This document shows positions 20,219 through 29,558 of a stretch of DNA of 64,000 nt, piece by piece; within the stretch, counting starts at the first letter, position 1, and every line of letters begins with the position of its first letter. Origin of the DNA: Actinomyces graevenitzii C83 (lineage in GTDB: Bacteria > Actinomycetota > Actinomycetes > Actinomycetales > Actinomycetaceae); NCBI RefSeq assembly GCF_000239695.1, contig NZ_JH470338.1, positions 1,137,067-1,201,066 of the forward strand. The letters run 5' to 3'. The notes below the pieces were generated by a model. It was not told where the DNA came from. It made no database searches and saw nothing but the letters and a program-made list of their open reading frames with translations. The translations under genes and the position numbers were made by a program.

Positions 20219-21858
20219 GCGGTCAGCTGTTTTGCACCACTACCCCACTGTCGGTTAGCCCCGGCGTTAGCCTGACTGATTTTTTGTATGCGCCGACGTC
20301 GGTCAGCTGCTGGCTGCATGAGGGCTACGGCTTGGTGGGTTTGGGGCGCCTGCTCACTTTAAGCGCCCCGCCCACGCCTACAGAGTCAGTCTCGACGCCG
20401 CCCACAGAGCCAGCCACCCCTACCAGCTTTGCCCAGCCAGGCCCCTACCCCAGCGCAGATACCCCCAGCTACAACCCGCCTAGGCGCATTGAGCAGCTGC
20501 GGCAGGCTTGGCGCCACGAGGTGGGCCAGGCTAGTTGGGTTGACCAGGTGCGTCGCCCTGGCAGCGGGCCACTGGCGCTGGGAGCTATCACTTTTAGCGC
20601 TACTTCTCAGGCTAGTTCGGTGCTGGTAGTGCCCCAGGTTTTGGTGGGGCGTGACCGTCAGGGCTGGTGGCTGACCCGCTTTGAGCTCTCCCCCGCCACG
20701 ACGACGCCGCACGGCGAGGTTTTTAGGGGCCAGCCCTACAGCCCTCAGCTGAGTTTTGTGCGCACCGTGGCTGACAATACTGCCCCGGAAAACGCTGATT
20801 TGGCAGGCATTTTAGATTTTGTCTCCGTCTGCGCGCAGGGCTCTGCTACTTCGACCACCAAAACTAGCCCTGCCGGCGCACCGGCACATGCAAGCGGCGC
20901 CACTAGCGCGAGCAGCCCGGACGTCGTCGCCCAAGCAAACGCGCCCGCCGTCGGACAAACAAGCCCAGCCGCCGTTGAGAGCACCAAAACCAACCAAAGC
21001 GGCACACTAAGTGATGCGCAGTGGACCGGGGCGGTAGAGCTCGCCACGCAGGCGCTGAAGCAACAGCGGGCTATCAAAGTGGTGCTGGCGCGCGACAGCT
21101 ACCTGAGCAGCCCGCTCACGCTAGGCGCCACGCTAGAGCACCTGGCCACGCGCTTTGCCACCACCTGGACTTTTAGCGTGGACGGGATGATTGGGGCCAG
21201 CCCCGAGATGCTGTTGCAGCTGCGTGAACGAGAAGTGTTTTCGCGCGTCCTGGCGGGAACAGCCCGGCGCCGAGCCAATATGGACCAGGGCGAGTTAGAG
21301 CAGCTAGCTGATTGGCTAAGCCGCTCACCTAAAAACTCTCGTGAGCACCAGCTGGCGGCGGCCTCGGCGGTTAAGGCGCTTACCCCCATCACTGAGCAGT
21401 TGCGCGTCAGTGAGCCTTTCGCGCTGACCCTGCCTAACGTAATTCACCTGGCCACCGATATTTACGGCCAGGTAGCCGGCGATACGGGTGCGTTAGCGCT
21501 GGTGGAGGCGCTGCATCCGACGGCGGCCGTGTGCGGCACCCCCACAGCGGCGGCTGCGCAGCTGATCAGTGAGCTGGAGGGCATGGACCGCGAGCGCTAT
21601 GCCGGCCCGGTGGGCTGGGTGGATTGGCGCGGTGAGGGCCAGTGGTGCATTGCTTTGCGTAGTGGGCAGGTTCTGTCTCCGACGGCGCAGCCAGCTGGCA
21701 CACAGGGCGGCCCGGCTGGCTACCCGATGGGTAACCAGCCGGTGGGTTCGGTGCGGATTTTTGCAGGCGCAGGCATTATGCCCGATTCAGTTGCCGCTGA
21801 TGAACTGGCGGAAACTAACGCCAAAATGGCACCTATGCGCGCCGCTTTGGGCTTGTAA
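20215..21858 (+). CDS. menF: Isochorismate synthase MenF with low-complexity inserts
   Basis: Converts chorismate to isochorismate, the committed step toward menaquinone. The C-terminal chorismate-binding domain is intact. It includes [11 protein letters not shown], the catalytic AGTARRR region, [12 protein letters not shown], the [15 protein letters not shown] block and [14 protein letters not shown]. Two inserts are unusual: a Pro/Thr/Ser-rich run at about residues 50-90 and an Ala/Ser/Thr/Gln-rich run at about 205-265. They bring the protein to 547 residues against roughly 400-450 for the family. The ATG overlaps the menG stop. Salicylate synthases are related, but the men neighbourhood favours MenF. 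Confidence 0.88.
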   Translation: MSGQLFCTTTPLSVSPGVSLTDFLYAPTSVSCWLHEGYGLVGLGRLLTLSAPPTPTESVSTPPTEPATPTSFAQPGPYPSADTPSYNPPRRIEQLRQAWRHEVGQASWVDQVRRPGSGPLALGAITFSATSQASSVLVVPQVLVGRDRQGWWLTRFELSPATTTPHGEVFRGQPYSPQLSFVRTVADNTAPENADLAGILDFVSVCAQGSATSTTKTSPAGAPAHASGATSASSPDVVAQANAPAVGQTSPAAVESTKTNQSGTLSDAQWTGAVELATQALKQQRAIKVVLARDSYLSSPLTLGATLEHLATRFATTWTFSVDGMIGASPEMLLQLREREVFSRVLAGTARRRANMDQGELEQLADWLSRSPKNSREHQLAAASAVKALTPITEQLRVSEPFALTLPNVIHLATDIYGQVAGDTGALALVEALHPTAAVCGTPTAAAAQLISELEGMDRERYAGPVGWVDWRGEGQWCIALRSGQVLSPTAQPAGTQGGPAGYPMGNQPVGSVRIFAGAGIMPDSVAADELAETNAKMAPMRAALGL

Positions 21859-21873
21859 GTCAGGCAGGGTTTG

Positions 21874-21965
21874 CCGGCCCGAGGCTAGGTTTAGCGCCCA
21901 AGCCTGGGTTTAGCCCGCCGCCAGGTTTACCGCCCGAGGCCGGGCGTGCCGGCCCGGGACTGGGC
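21874..21965. repeat. Degenerate GC-rich repeat between convergent menF and htrA-like gene
   Basis: The short convergent intergenic stretch consists of imperfect copies of a unit like GGTTTAGCGCCCAAGCCTGG / AGGTTTACCGCCCGAGGCCGG, with four or so copies of the CCCGAGGC/CCAAGCC core. It could form GC-rich hairpins serving both gene ends, but no clear T-run follows. Confidence 0.4.
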
Positions 21966-21974
21966 GCGCGGCCC

Positions 21975-23324
21975 TTACTTGTCGTCGGGGCGCTCCACTA
22001 GCTTGACGGTAACTTCCATCTTGTTTGAGCCGCGCGCAACGGTGAACTTGACCTGGTCGCCGGCGCTGAACTGGCGCACGTAACCCATCAGGGCCGCCGA
22101 TTCGCCTACTGCGTGACCGTCAACAGCCAAGATCACGTCGCCTTCACGCAGGCCCGCGTTGGCGGCCGGGGTGCCCGAACCAACCTTGGTGATCTTAGCT
22201 CCGGCGCGGGTTTCGCCGTTCACTGTGGCGCCGCCGTCTTCAAGTGAAACGCCCAGGTAGGCGTGGGTGGCTTTACGATCCTTGATCAGCTGCTGAGCCA
22301 CCTTGTTGGCCAGGTCAATGGGGATTGCGAAGCCGATACCGATGTTTCCGCTACGTGCGCCGCCCGAGGAGGAGGAAGAGCTAAGGGTGGCAATGGAGGA
22401 GTTAATGCCGATAACTCGTCCCTGTGAGTCGAATAGCGGGCCACCGGAGTTACCGGGGTTAATGGCGGCGTCAACCTGGATGGCGTTGGTGTAAACGCGT
22501 TGGTTGGCTGAGGAGCCGGAGGAGTCATCGCTGGACTCGCCCTTAGTGACTACCGGGCGGTCTAGGGCTGAGATGATACCGGTGGTGGCAGTGGAGGAAA
22601 GTCCCAGCGGGGCGCCGATAGCCATTACGCCCTGGCCTACCTTCAGGTCCTTGGAGGAGCCAATTTGGGCTACGGTCAGGTCTGAGGGGGCGTTCTTGAT
22701 TTTGACTACTGCCAGGTCATTGGCGGGGTCAGTGCCGGTTAGTTCCAGCTCGTAGATACGCCCGTCTTTGAGCTGGGCGTATAGTGCGGTGGCCCCGGTT
22801 ACCACGTGGTTGTTGGTGATGATGTGGCCTTGTTTGTCGATCACCACGCCCGATCCGCTAGCGCCGCCTTCAGAGTGCTTGGCTCGGATGTAAACCACGG
22901 AGCTGGAGACATTTTCGGCTACCTTTTGCCAGTCAGGGGTTTGACCCTGGGTGGTTACCAGCTTGGTGTTACCTTGGTTGTTGGCTGAGACGGTGGAGGT
23001 GGAGGTGATAGCGGGCCGCGCCTCTTCTGTGCCGCCAGCGTAGTACATGCTGCCGGCGGTGATACCTGAGGCCACCAGGGCGGTGGTCAGCGATAGGGCC
23101 ATCACCCCACCCCAACCTGGGGAGCTTTTCTTGTTGTCGCTGTTAGAGGTGTAGTTGGCGCCATTGTTGTAGCCGCCGGGGTAGCCGCTAGCAGGAGCGG
23201 AGGGAGCAGCGGGGGCGCTAGAGGGAGCATAGGGAGCCTGGCCGTAGGGGGCGCCGTAGTTGCCGGCCGGCCTAGCGCCATAGTTGGGGGCGTAGGGGTT
23301 ACGGGGCTGGTAGTTATCGCTCAT
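21975..23324 (-). CDS. HtrA/DegP-type membrane-anchored serine protease with PDZ domain
   Basis: Envelope quality-control protease of the S1C family. The first 70 residues are a Pro/Tyr/Gly/Asn-rich cytoplasmic region, followed by a single membrane span (about 74-95) that places the rest outside. Triad residues are His173 (TNNHVV), Asp203 (NDLAVV) and Ser293 (GNSGGPLF). One PDZ domain (about 350-440) contains GLREGDVILAVDGH. The ATG at 23324 has AGGA 7 bases upstream and is preferred to the TTG one codon earlier. A Ser/Asp-rich loop (ESSDDSSGSS, about 263-272) interrupts the protease domain. It sits between men genes but is not obviously related to them. Confidence 0.9.
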   Translation of the reverse strand: MSDNYQPRNPYAPNYGARPAGNYGAPYGQAPYAPSSAPAAPSAPASGYPGGYNNGANYTSNSDNKKSSPGWGGVMALSLTTALVASGITAGSMYYAGGTEEARPAITSTSTVSANNQGNTKLVTTQGQTPDWQKVAENVSSSVVYIRAKHSEGGASGSGVVIDKQGHIITNNHVVTGATALYAQLKDGRIYELELTGTDPANDLAVVKIKNAPSDLTVAQIGSSKDLKVGQGVMAIGAPLGLSSTATTGIISALDRPVVTKGESSDDSSGSSANQRVYTNAIQVDAAINPGNSGGPLFDSQGRVIGINSSIATLSSSSSSGGARSGNIGIGFAIPIDLANKVAQQLIKDRKATHAYLGVSLEDGGATVNGETRAGAKITKVGSGTPAANAGLREGDVILAVDGHAVGESAALMGYVRQFSAGDQVKFTVARGSNKMEVTVKLVERPDDK

Positions 23325-23419
23325 CAATAGTTCCTAAATGCTTAGCGGTAGCCAGCAATGGCCACCTTACGGACGCTAATCATACTGACGTGGTCATTTG
23401 GTGGATTTGGCAGCAACCC

Positions 23420-25447
23420 TTAAACAAGTTTGACATGCACCAGGCTACGGCCCGCAATTGGCTTAGACAATAGGGATTGCAGCCCATCGACGTCGTCAAT
23501 TACGTCCACGTGGGCACCAAATGCGGCTGCGGCCTGCGCGAAATCAACTTGCTGTGCGGTAGTGAAAAAACGTGGGAAATAATTACTTAGCTCGCTGGCG
23601 CCATATTCAAGGCCGCTAAATATTTTGCCGCCATGATCGTCTAATACGATTACTTGCAGGTCTACCTCGGTTTCTGTAACTGCCTTAACCAGGCCGGTTA
23701 AGTCGTGTGCTGCCGCTAAATCTCCAATAATTACCCGCACTGGCTGGCCACTGGCCCAGGCTAGGCCCACGGCGGTGGAGATAGTCCCGTCAATACCGGC
23801 TAATCCACGATTAGCCACTACTGGGCCGGGCATCTTTTTCAGTTGCTTACCCGCAGGTAATCCAGCATCTAGATAGCGGATGGTCATCGAAGAAGCTGCC
23901 ATTAAAGTAACGCTGTTTTCTAGGCTGTCGCTGTGAATTGCTGTTGATTGGCTATGAGTTTTGTATTGTGAGGTGGCCTGCCAGGTAGTTAAAGCCATTC
24001 GTGCAGCTTTAGTTACGCTGGTGGCGTTTAGTTGCTGTTGGCCGGCTTGTAGCCAGCGTTGTAGCCACAGCGGTGACGGAGCGTTTTTGCCGACGCCGGC
24101 ACCTGCCTCCCCACCGACGCTACCGCCGACTCTGGCGCTGGCCTCCGCAGCTGCACTCGCGCTGGCATCTCCACCTGCATCGGCGTCTGTGCCCGCCTCC
24201 GCACCGGCGCTGACGTCCGGGGTATTTAGACTGCTTAGGGCCTGTTCCAGGGTGGTTACGTAGGCGGCGCGCCCGCACACGTCACTCCAGCGCGCCCGGT
24301 TGGTGAGCACCACCTGGTAAATATCCGCCCGCGCCAGCAGTGCGCTAATGGGACGCGTGAGGGTGGGGTGCCCAACTACCAGCAGCTGCTCGATCTCTTG
24401 AGAAAGCTGGGCGCCGTCGCCACCAGCCGAGCCATCGCCACCAGCTAAAAGCGCGCTGTAGGCAGCTACCGCATTGGCGTTGGTGCGCACCAGCGAGGTG
24501 GGCTCAGCCAGTAGCGGCCACCCCCAAGCGTGGGCCAGGACGGCGGCATAATGGGCCAGCTGGGCGTCGTCGTTGTCCCCCACCACAATCACCCCACGCC
24601 GGGCGGGGTCTAAACCTAGGCGGCACCCTACCTGGCTGACCGTGACCTCATTTAGCTGCTCCTCTAAGGGTTTGCGCGCACGCAGCCAGTGGGTTTTAGG
24701 TTCCAGATGCGGCACTTGCCAGGGGGCGGCGGGGGCCAGCGGCGGGGCTAGGCGCACATTTAGATGCACTGGGCCGGGGTCTAGGCTTAGGCGCCCTGAG
24801 GCTGCGGCTACCGCTCGGCGTACTTGATTGGTGACGGCGCTCATCTCGTTGGTGTCGCCCAGGTCCGCCTGGTAGCGGGTGGCGGCGCCAAAAATCCCGG
24901 TTTGCACCGTGGTTTGGCTGGCGCCAGTGTTGACCAGGGCATGGGGGCGGTCGGCACTCAAAATTATTAGCGGCACCCCGGCGGCGTCGGCCTCAACCAC
25001 GGCAGGGTGCGCGTTAGCTACCGCGCTACCGGAGGTCATAACCGCCACGGCGGGGCGAGCTAGGCCTTCATGCAGCCAGTCGGAGCGGGAGGCCCCTAAA
25101 GCCACAAAGGCGGCGCTGCGCTCATCAACCACCACGCGCAACTGCAGGTAGCCGGCCTGCGCGGCGTCGGCCAGGGCGTAGGTCAGCGGGGCGTTACGCG
25201 AGCCGGGGCTGATCACTACTCGTTTGACCCCGGCTTCAACTAGGGAGGCCACCACGGCGCGGGCCAGTAAGGTGGCAGGGCTTTCCGGGCTGGATGAGCT
25301 TTCCGAGGTGGCCGGGCTTTCCGGGCCGGCAGGGTGAGGCGCTGGCTGGCCGGTTGAGCGGGCCGGAGGCTGGGAGGCTGGGAGGGCCGCTGGCTGGCCG
25401 GCCGGGAGGGCGGGGCCGCTGGGCGCGGATGCTTCTTGGGGGGTCAC
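23420..25447 (-). CDS. menD: SEPHCHC synthase MenD with low-complexity inserts
   Basis: Thiamine-diphosphate enzyme joining 2-oxoglutarate to isochorismate. The conserved core starts near residue 61 with LLARAVVASLVEAGVKRVV and SPGSRNAPL. The C-terminal ThDP-binding region includes IIGDLAAAHDL and VLDDHGGKIFSGLEYG. Two additions make it long (675 residues against about 550-580). One is a Pro/Ala/Ser-rich N-terminal extension of about 60 residues. The other is an Ala/Gly/Asp insert at about 406-454 made of repeats such as GTDADAGGDASAS, placed between the central and C-terminal domains. The start is GTG with a weak AGG upstream. Menaquinone genes flank it on both sides. Confidence 0.9.
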   Translation of the reverse strand: MTPQEASAPSGPALPAGQPAALPASQPPARSTGQPAPHPAGPESPATSESSSSPESPATLLARAVVASLVEAGVKRVVISPGSRNAPLTYALADAAQAGYLQLRVVVDERSAAFVALGASRSDWLHEGLARPAVAVMTSGSAVANAHPAVVEADAAGVPLIILSADRPHALVNTGASQTTVQTGIFGAATRYQADLGDTNEMSAVTNQVRRAVAAASGRLSLDPGPVHLNVRLAPPLAPAAPWQVPHLEPKTHWLRARKPLEEQLNEVTVSQVGCRLGLDPARRGVIVVGDNDDAQLAHYAAVLAHAWGWPLLAEPTSLVRTNANAVAAYSALLAGGDGSAGGDGAQLSQEIEQLLVVGHPTLTRPISALLARADIYQVVLTNRARWSDVCGRAAYVTTLEQALSSLNTPDVSAGAEAGTDADAGGDASASAAAEASARVGGSVGGEAGAGVGKNAPSPLWLQRWLQAGQQQLNATSVTKAARMALTTWQATSQYKTHSQSTAIHSDSLENSVTLMAASSMTIRYLDAGLPAGKQLKKMPGPVVANRGLAGIDGTISTAVGLAWASGQPVRVIIGDLAAAHDLTGLVKAVTETEVDLQVIVLDDHGGKIFSGLEYGASELSNYFPRFFTTAQQVDFAQAAAAFGAHVDVIDDVDGLQSLLSKPIAGRSLVHVKLV

Positions 25448-25504
25448 AACTGGCCTAACTAGTTGGGTCTCTAGCGCGCCAAGGCGCCAGATGTGGTTTT
25501 AAGT

Positions 25505-26536
25505 TTAGCTAGCTAGCAGGGAGCTTAGGCGCACCAGGCGCTGACACCAGCGCTCGCGTAGAGGCTCGCTAGCGGGCGGGATACGCTCAACGGACACCGG
25601 CTGCCCCAGCAACAAATGCCCATTTACCGGCCTAAAGGGCGGCTCAATCACGTCTTCTTGTAGCAGTGAGCCGGTGGCCAGGCCGCAAGCATAGGGCAGC
25701 TGATCTAACGCGCTAGCTAGACGCAGGCCGGCGTAAATTCCGACCGAAGTGTCTAGGGCTGAAGAAACCACCGCCGGTATTTCTAAACGCTTATAGATTT
25801 CATAAGCAGCGCTTATACCACCTAGTGGGGACACTTTTAGTACGGCCACATCCGCCGCTTCTAACTGTCGCACCGCCATAGGATTAGCATCTAGACGCAA
25901 GGATTCATCAGCGGCGATTGGCACCTGGAGTTTGCGGCGTAAAACCGCCAGATCAGCGGTGGAGCGGCAAGGCTGCTCAGCGTATTCGAGTCCGCCGGCG
26001 GCGCGGTCATATAGGGGTAGTAGTTTTAGGGCCTGATCCAAATCCCAGGCGGCATTTACATCAATGCGCAAAGCCGCCCCTGGTCCCATGGCGCCGCGCA
26101 CCGCCTCTAGGCGCTGTAGATCCTCACTTAAACAATCGGGCTTGTCGGCTACCTTCACCTTGGCGGTGTTTATACCCGCATCCACTGCTGCGAGCGCGCG
26201 TGCCTGAGCTTCCTCAGGCCCCAGGGCGGCAATAGTGGTATTAACCGGGATTTGGTGGCGTTTAGGCTCTGGCACGCCTTGGTCAGCTAGTGGTTTTGTG
26301 GCTTGGCTCAGGGCGCTGGCCAGCCATTTAGCGCTGTGGCTATCAGGGTGGTTCCAAAATGGGGCGCACTCCCCCCAGCCTGCGGGGCCATGCACTAGGA
26401 CGCCGTCGCGCACGGTGATACCGCGAAAACGCACCCGCATGGCAATTGAGAAAACCTCTACCCGGTCAATGCTTTCCCACAGCGCGGCGGCGGGTGGGGG
26501 GCATTGCTTACGGATTGTTTCAAGCATGGGTCCCAT
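25505..26536 (-). CDS. menC: o-Succinylbenzoate synthase MenC
   Basis: Enolase-superfamily dehydratase of the menaquinone pathway. The catalytic set is visible: the KVK acid/base pair (126-128), metal ligands Asp159, Glu187 and Asp210, and Lys234 in AVLKVSPLGG. The N-terminal capping domain holds RVRFRGITVRDGVL and GWGECAPF, as in actinobacterial MenC. The start is uncertain. ATG 26536 has AAGGA only 3 bases away; ATG 26527 is 12 bases from the same site. The gene precedes menD on the same strand with a 57-base gap, so the two probably form a unit. Confidence 0.9.
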   Translation of the reverse strand: MGPMLETIRKQCPPPAAALWESIDRVEVFSIAMRVRFRGITVRDGVLVHGPAGWGECAPFWNHPDSHSAKWLASALSQATKPLADQGVPEPKRHQIPVNTTIAALGPEEAQARALAAVDAGINTAKVKVADKPDCLSEDLQRLEAVRGAMGPGAALRIDVNAAWDLDQALKLLPLYDRAAGGLEYAEQPCRSTADLAVLRRKLQVPIAADESLRLDANPMAVRQLEAADVAVLKVSPLGGISAAYEIYKRLEIPAVVSSALDTSVGIYAGLRLASALDQLPYACGLATGSLLQEDVIEPPFRPVNGHLLLGQPVSVERIPPASEPLRERWCQRLVRLSSLLAS

Positions 26537-26578
26537 TATTCCTTAGCGACGACGCCGCCCTCCCGGCCCTTAACGCAA

Positions 26579-26605
26579 CCAAGACCGCCTTAAAGACGGC
26601 CTTGG
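26579..26605 (-). terminator. Hairpin downstream of the YagU-like gene
   Basis: An imperfect inverted repeat (CCAAGACCGCCT ... AGACGGCCTTGG, with two wobble positions) lies in the gap between menC and the end of the yagU-like gene. It could end the yagU-like transcript on the minus strand. No strong T-run follows. Confidence 0.4.
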
Positions 26606-26631
26606 CAACTAAATCTGATTGCAGCTAGCTA

Positions 26632-27222
26632 TCAGCGGTAGGGCTGATCCAACGGAACTTCCGGGTCGGGCTGGTGGGTGATGCGGTTACGCAGGTCGCG
26701 GCGCACAATTTCAATCGACCACAGCCACACTACGTGGCCTAGAGCCTCAGAGAAGTGCTCGGACCAGGTCTGGCCGCCAGCAACCCACGGGAAGGGGCTG
26801 GGCACCCAACCCAGCAGCGGCATGAACACCACGTGCGCACCGATCCACACCAGTAGACCAAAGGCAGCACCCTGCCACAGCTTGATCTTGGGGAAGTACT
26901 CGGCGGCAATGCAGTACAGCAGCGCAAACACAATGGCGAAGCTGAAGTGAATGATGAAGGAGTAGATCGGCAGGTTGTCGTTAAGGTTGAACGACACGGT
27001 GGTGTGCGACTGCTCCGGGCTCATCCCAAACCACTCAAGCATGGTCTGGGGAGGGTTGGTGGCGTTACGTGCAGGCGTGCGGGGCGGGAAGGGAACTTCC
27101 CAACCAAACTTCACGATGGCAGAGAACACGCCGCCAATAACACCCACCAGGGCGGCAACTTTCACGTTGCGGCGTGCAGGCTCAGTCTTTTGCAGCAGAC
27201 TGGCGAATAATTTTTTAAACAC
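26632..27222 (-). CDS. YagU-family inner-membrane protein
   Basis: The protein resembles the YagU (DUF1440) family. It shares the N-terminal helix with VKFGWEVPFPPRTP, the central AIVFALLYCIAAEYFPKIKLWQGA span and the C-terminal HVVWLWSIEIVRRDLRNRITH plus PDPEVPL. These match the E. coli protein block by block. Four membrane spans are expected. Family members have been linked to acid tolerance in E. coli, but the activity is not known. Length 196 is usual. The GTG start has a very good AAGGAG five bases upstream. It lies between menB and menC without an evident functional link. Confidence 0.85.
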   Translation of the reverse strand: MFKKLFASLLQKTEPARRNVKVAALVGVIGGVFSAIVKFGWEVPFPPRTPARNATNPPQTMLEWFGMSPEQSHTTVSFNLNDNLPIYSFIIHFSFAIVFALLYCIAAEYFPKIKLWQGAAFGLLVWIGAHVVFMPLLGWVPSPFPWVAGGQTWSEHFSEALGHVVWLWSIEIVRRDLRNRITHQPDPEVPLDQPYR

Positions 27223-27369
27223 TTAGGCTCCTTGCACCCTTAGTCTTAACGTACGCAATATCAGCTAAAAGTACCGAAACGTACGCATAGATAAGTTTAA
27301 ACTGACACCGAGTTAGGCCACCATGACCTTAGGTATAGATGGCTAGCAAAGCCCAGTTCAGAGCCGGTT

Positions 27370-28449
27370 TTAGAAGTAGTACGGGAAGGATGACCAGTCC
27401 GCCGGGCGTTTGTTGACGAAAGAGTCACGCCCCTCCACAGCCTCATCGGTCATATAGGCCAGGCGCGTAGCTTCACCGGCAAAGACCTGCTGGCCAGCCA
27501 AACCGTCGTCGGCCAGGTTGAAAGCAAACTTAAGCATACGGATGGCCTGGGGAGATTTGGTGGCTATAATCTCGCCGTATTCAATGGCTTTATTTTCTAG
27601 TTCTCCGTGGTCTACCACCTCGTTTACCACTCCCCAACGCTCGGCGGTTTCCGCGTCATAGGTGCGTGCCAGGAAGAAAATTTCGCGGGCACGTTTATCG
27701 CCCACCTGGCGTGCCAGTAGGGCCGAGCCGTAGCCGGCGTCGAAAGAACCCACATTGGCGTCGGTTTGCTTAAAAAGCGCGTGCTGACGTGAAGCAATCG
27801 ACAGGTCACACACCACGTTTAGGCTGTGACCGCCGCCTGCCGCCCACCCGGGCACGGCCGCAATAACCACTTTAGGCATGGTGCGAATTAGGCGCTGAAC
27901 TTCCAAAATATGCAACCTGCCAGCGCGGGCCGCGTCAATGCGTTCACGCCTGGCGGTAGTGGAGGCCAGCTGCCCGCTGGGGTCTAGCGCTGCTATAGGC
28001 TCTGGTGCTCCCTGCGGCCCACTTTCTGCGGTTTTTTCTGCCGACGACGCCGCCTCTGGGGCCTGGGTGGGCTCAACTTCGTAGCGGTAGCCGTCACGAC
28101 CACGGATACGCTGATCGCCGCCAGAACAAAAAGCCCAGCCGCCGTCGCGCGCCGAGGGACCATTACCGGTGAGAATAACCGTACCCACATCCCCACTCAT
28201 GCGGGCATGGTCAAGGGTTCGGTAAAGCTCATCCACGGTGTGGGGACGAAAAGCATTACGCAGCTCAGGGCGGTTAATGGCCACGCGCACAATCGGTTTA
28301 TCAGTGCAGTTACCGTTTTCGTCGCGGCTAACTGCCCGATGGTAGGTGACGTCAGTTAGATCCTCAAAACCGGCGATGTCACGCCACTTAGTGGGATCAA
28401 AAATTTCAGAAACCTGCTTGGGAAGTGGGTATTGCGCGCTCATGGACAC
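27370..28449 (-). CDS. menB: 1,4-Dihydroxy-2-naphthoyl-CoA synthase MenB with insert
   Basis: Crotonase-superfamily enzyme that closes the naphthoquinone ring. Diagnostic segments are RNAFRPHTVDELYR, GGWAFCSGGDQRIRGRDGY, GWAAGGGHSLNVVCDLS and the catalytic-loop region DANVGSFDAGYGSALLARQ. The C-terminus DWSSFPYYF is the menB-specific end. A Pro/Ala/Ser-rich insert of about 45 residues (126-172, containing QAPEAASSAEKTAES) lies in the flexible A-loop and makes the protein 359 residues against about 300-315. The start may be the GTG at 28449 or the ATG two codons later; neither has a strong ribosome site. Confidence 0.93.
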   Translation of the reverse strand: MSMSAQYPLPKQVSEIFDPTKWRDIAGFEDLTDVTYHRAVSRDENGNCTDKPIVRVAINRPELRNAFRPHTVDELYRTLDHARMSGDVGTVILTGNGPSARDGGWAFCSGGDQRIRGRDGYRYEVEPTQAPEAASSAEKTAESGPQGAPEPIAALDPSGQLASTTARRERIDAARAGRLHILEVQRLIRTMPKVVIAAVPGWAAGGGHSLNVVCDLSIASRQHALFKQTDANVGSFDAGYGSALLARQVGDKRAREIFFLARTYDAETAERWGVVNEVVDHGELENKAIEYGEIIATKSPQAIRMLKFAFNLADDGLAGQQVFAGEATRLAYMTDEAVEGRDSFVNKRPADWSSFPYYF

Positions 28450-28463
28450 AGTTTAACTGTGCC

Positions 28464-29513
28464 TTAGACCGCCAGTAGGGCTAGGCCCAGGCTCAGGCCG
28501 TAAACCAGCTCATAAATACCAGCCATTTTCAGGGCGCCAATCAGTTCACGGCCCTTAGCCTTAGCGGCCACCGGACGCCAAGCCAACAACGCCAACTGCC
28601 CCCACAGCACAGTCGCCACCACAGACACAGAAGCCAACACACCCAGTGAACCACCGGGCTCGCCCCCACCCCACAAGGCGGCCAAACCCAAAATCAGGGG
28701 TGCGAACAGCATCACCTGGTAGAGGCGGCTAGCGCGCTCATAGCCCAAACGCACCGCCAAAGTGCGTTTACCATGGGCCGGGTCAGTTTCAATATCACGC
28801 AGGTTGTTAACCATCAGCAGCGAGCAGGCAATCAAGCCCACCCCCACTGCGGTCAACCAACCCCACCAGGGCACCGCGTGAGCCTGCGTGTAGGTAGTGC
28901 CGGCAGTAGCCACCAGCCCAAAGAACACGAACACAAACACTTCACCCAAACCCAAGTAGCCATAGGGTTTAGCGCCGCCCGTGTAAAACCAAGCCGCCGC
29001 CACAGCCGCCACACCCACCGCAATCAGCCACCAGGTGCCACTCAAAGCCACCAAAATCAAGCCAAACAGCGCCCCGGCGCCAAAGCAACCAAAGGCTGCA
29101 CGCTTAACCTTAACCGGCTCCACCAGCCCAGAAGCGGTCAGGCGGGCCGGGCCAGTGCGCTCGTCGTCGGTGCCACGAATCCCGTCAGAGTAGTCATTAG
29201 CCAGGTTGCAGCCAATCTGCAAAGCCAACGCAACCAGGGCCGCCAGCAAGGCAGCGACGGCGTCGAACCTACCCAAAGCACCAGCCACGCCCGAGCCTGC
29301 CAGCACCGGCGCCAAAGCAGCCGGCAAAGTACGCAGGCGCACCACCTCAGCCCATTTAGCGGCCTCAAGCCGGTTAGCGGCAGACTTAGCTTCAGGCTCC
29401 AAGCTAGGCTCCGGCTCAGCCACCACCTTGGTTAAATCTTCAGGCACAGGCTGAGCCACAGACCGGCGCATAGCCAAAGGACGACGTGGACGACGCGGGG
29501 CTACTTCATTCAC
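28464..29513 (-). CDS. menA: 1,4-Dihydroxy-2-naphthoate polyprenyltransferase MenA
   Basis: Membrane prenyltransferase of the UbiA superfamily that attaches the isoprenoid tail to the naphthoate ring. The first Asp-rich motif is NLANDYSDGIRGTDDERTGP. The second is NNLRDIETDPAHGKRTLAVR. About eight or nine spans follow a hydrophilic N-terminal extension of roughly 50 residues rich in Arg, Pro and Glu, which is longer than usual. GTG start. It is 14 bases upstream of menB on the same strand, so menA-menB are likely co-transcribed. Confidence 0.92.
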   Translation of the reverse strand: MNEVAPRRPRRPLAMRRSVAQPVPEDLTKVVAEPEPSLEPEAKSAANRLEAAKWAEVVRLRTLPAALAPVLAGSGVAGALGRFDAVAALLAALVALALQIGCNLANDYSDGIRGTDDERTGPARLTASGLVEPVKVKRAAFGCFGAGALFGLILVALSGTWWLIAVGVAAVAAAWFYTGGAKPYGYLGLGEVFVFVFFGLVATAGTTYTQAHAVPWWGWLTAVGVGLIACSLLMVNNLRDIETDPAHGKRTLAVRLGYERASRLYQVMLFAPLILGLAALWGGGEPGGSLGVLASVSVVATVLWGQLALLAWRPVAAKAKGRELIGALKMAGIYELVYGLSLGLALLAV

Positions 29514-29558
29514 AAGCCAAGCCTATCTCGCCTAGGGCTAGCGGCACTGGCGCCCCGC

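Noticed and set aside
21859..21974. Possible phage attachment or CRISPR-like repeat
   Set aside because: Copies are imperfect and adjacent without unique spacers, and there are no cas or integrase genes nearby.
24085..24230. Frameshift or misassembly in menD
   Set aside because: The Ala/Gly/Asp-rich insert keeps the frame, and conserved MenD sequence continues on both sides; similar inserts occur in other genes of the window.
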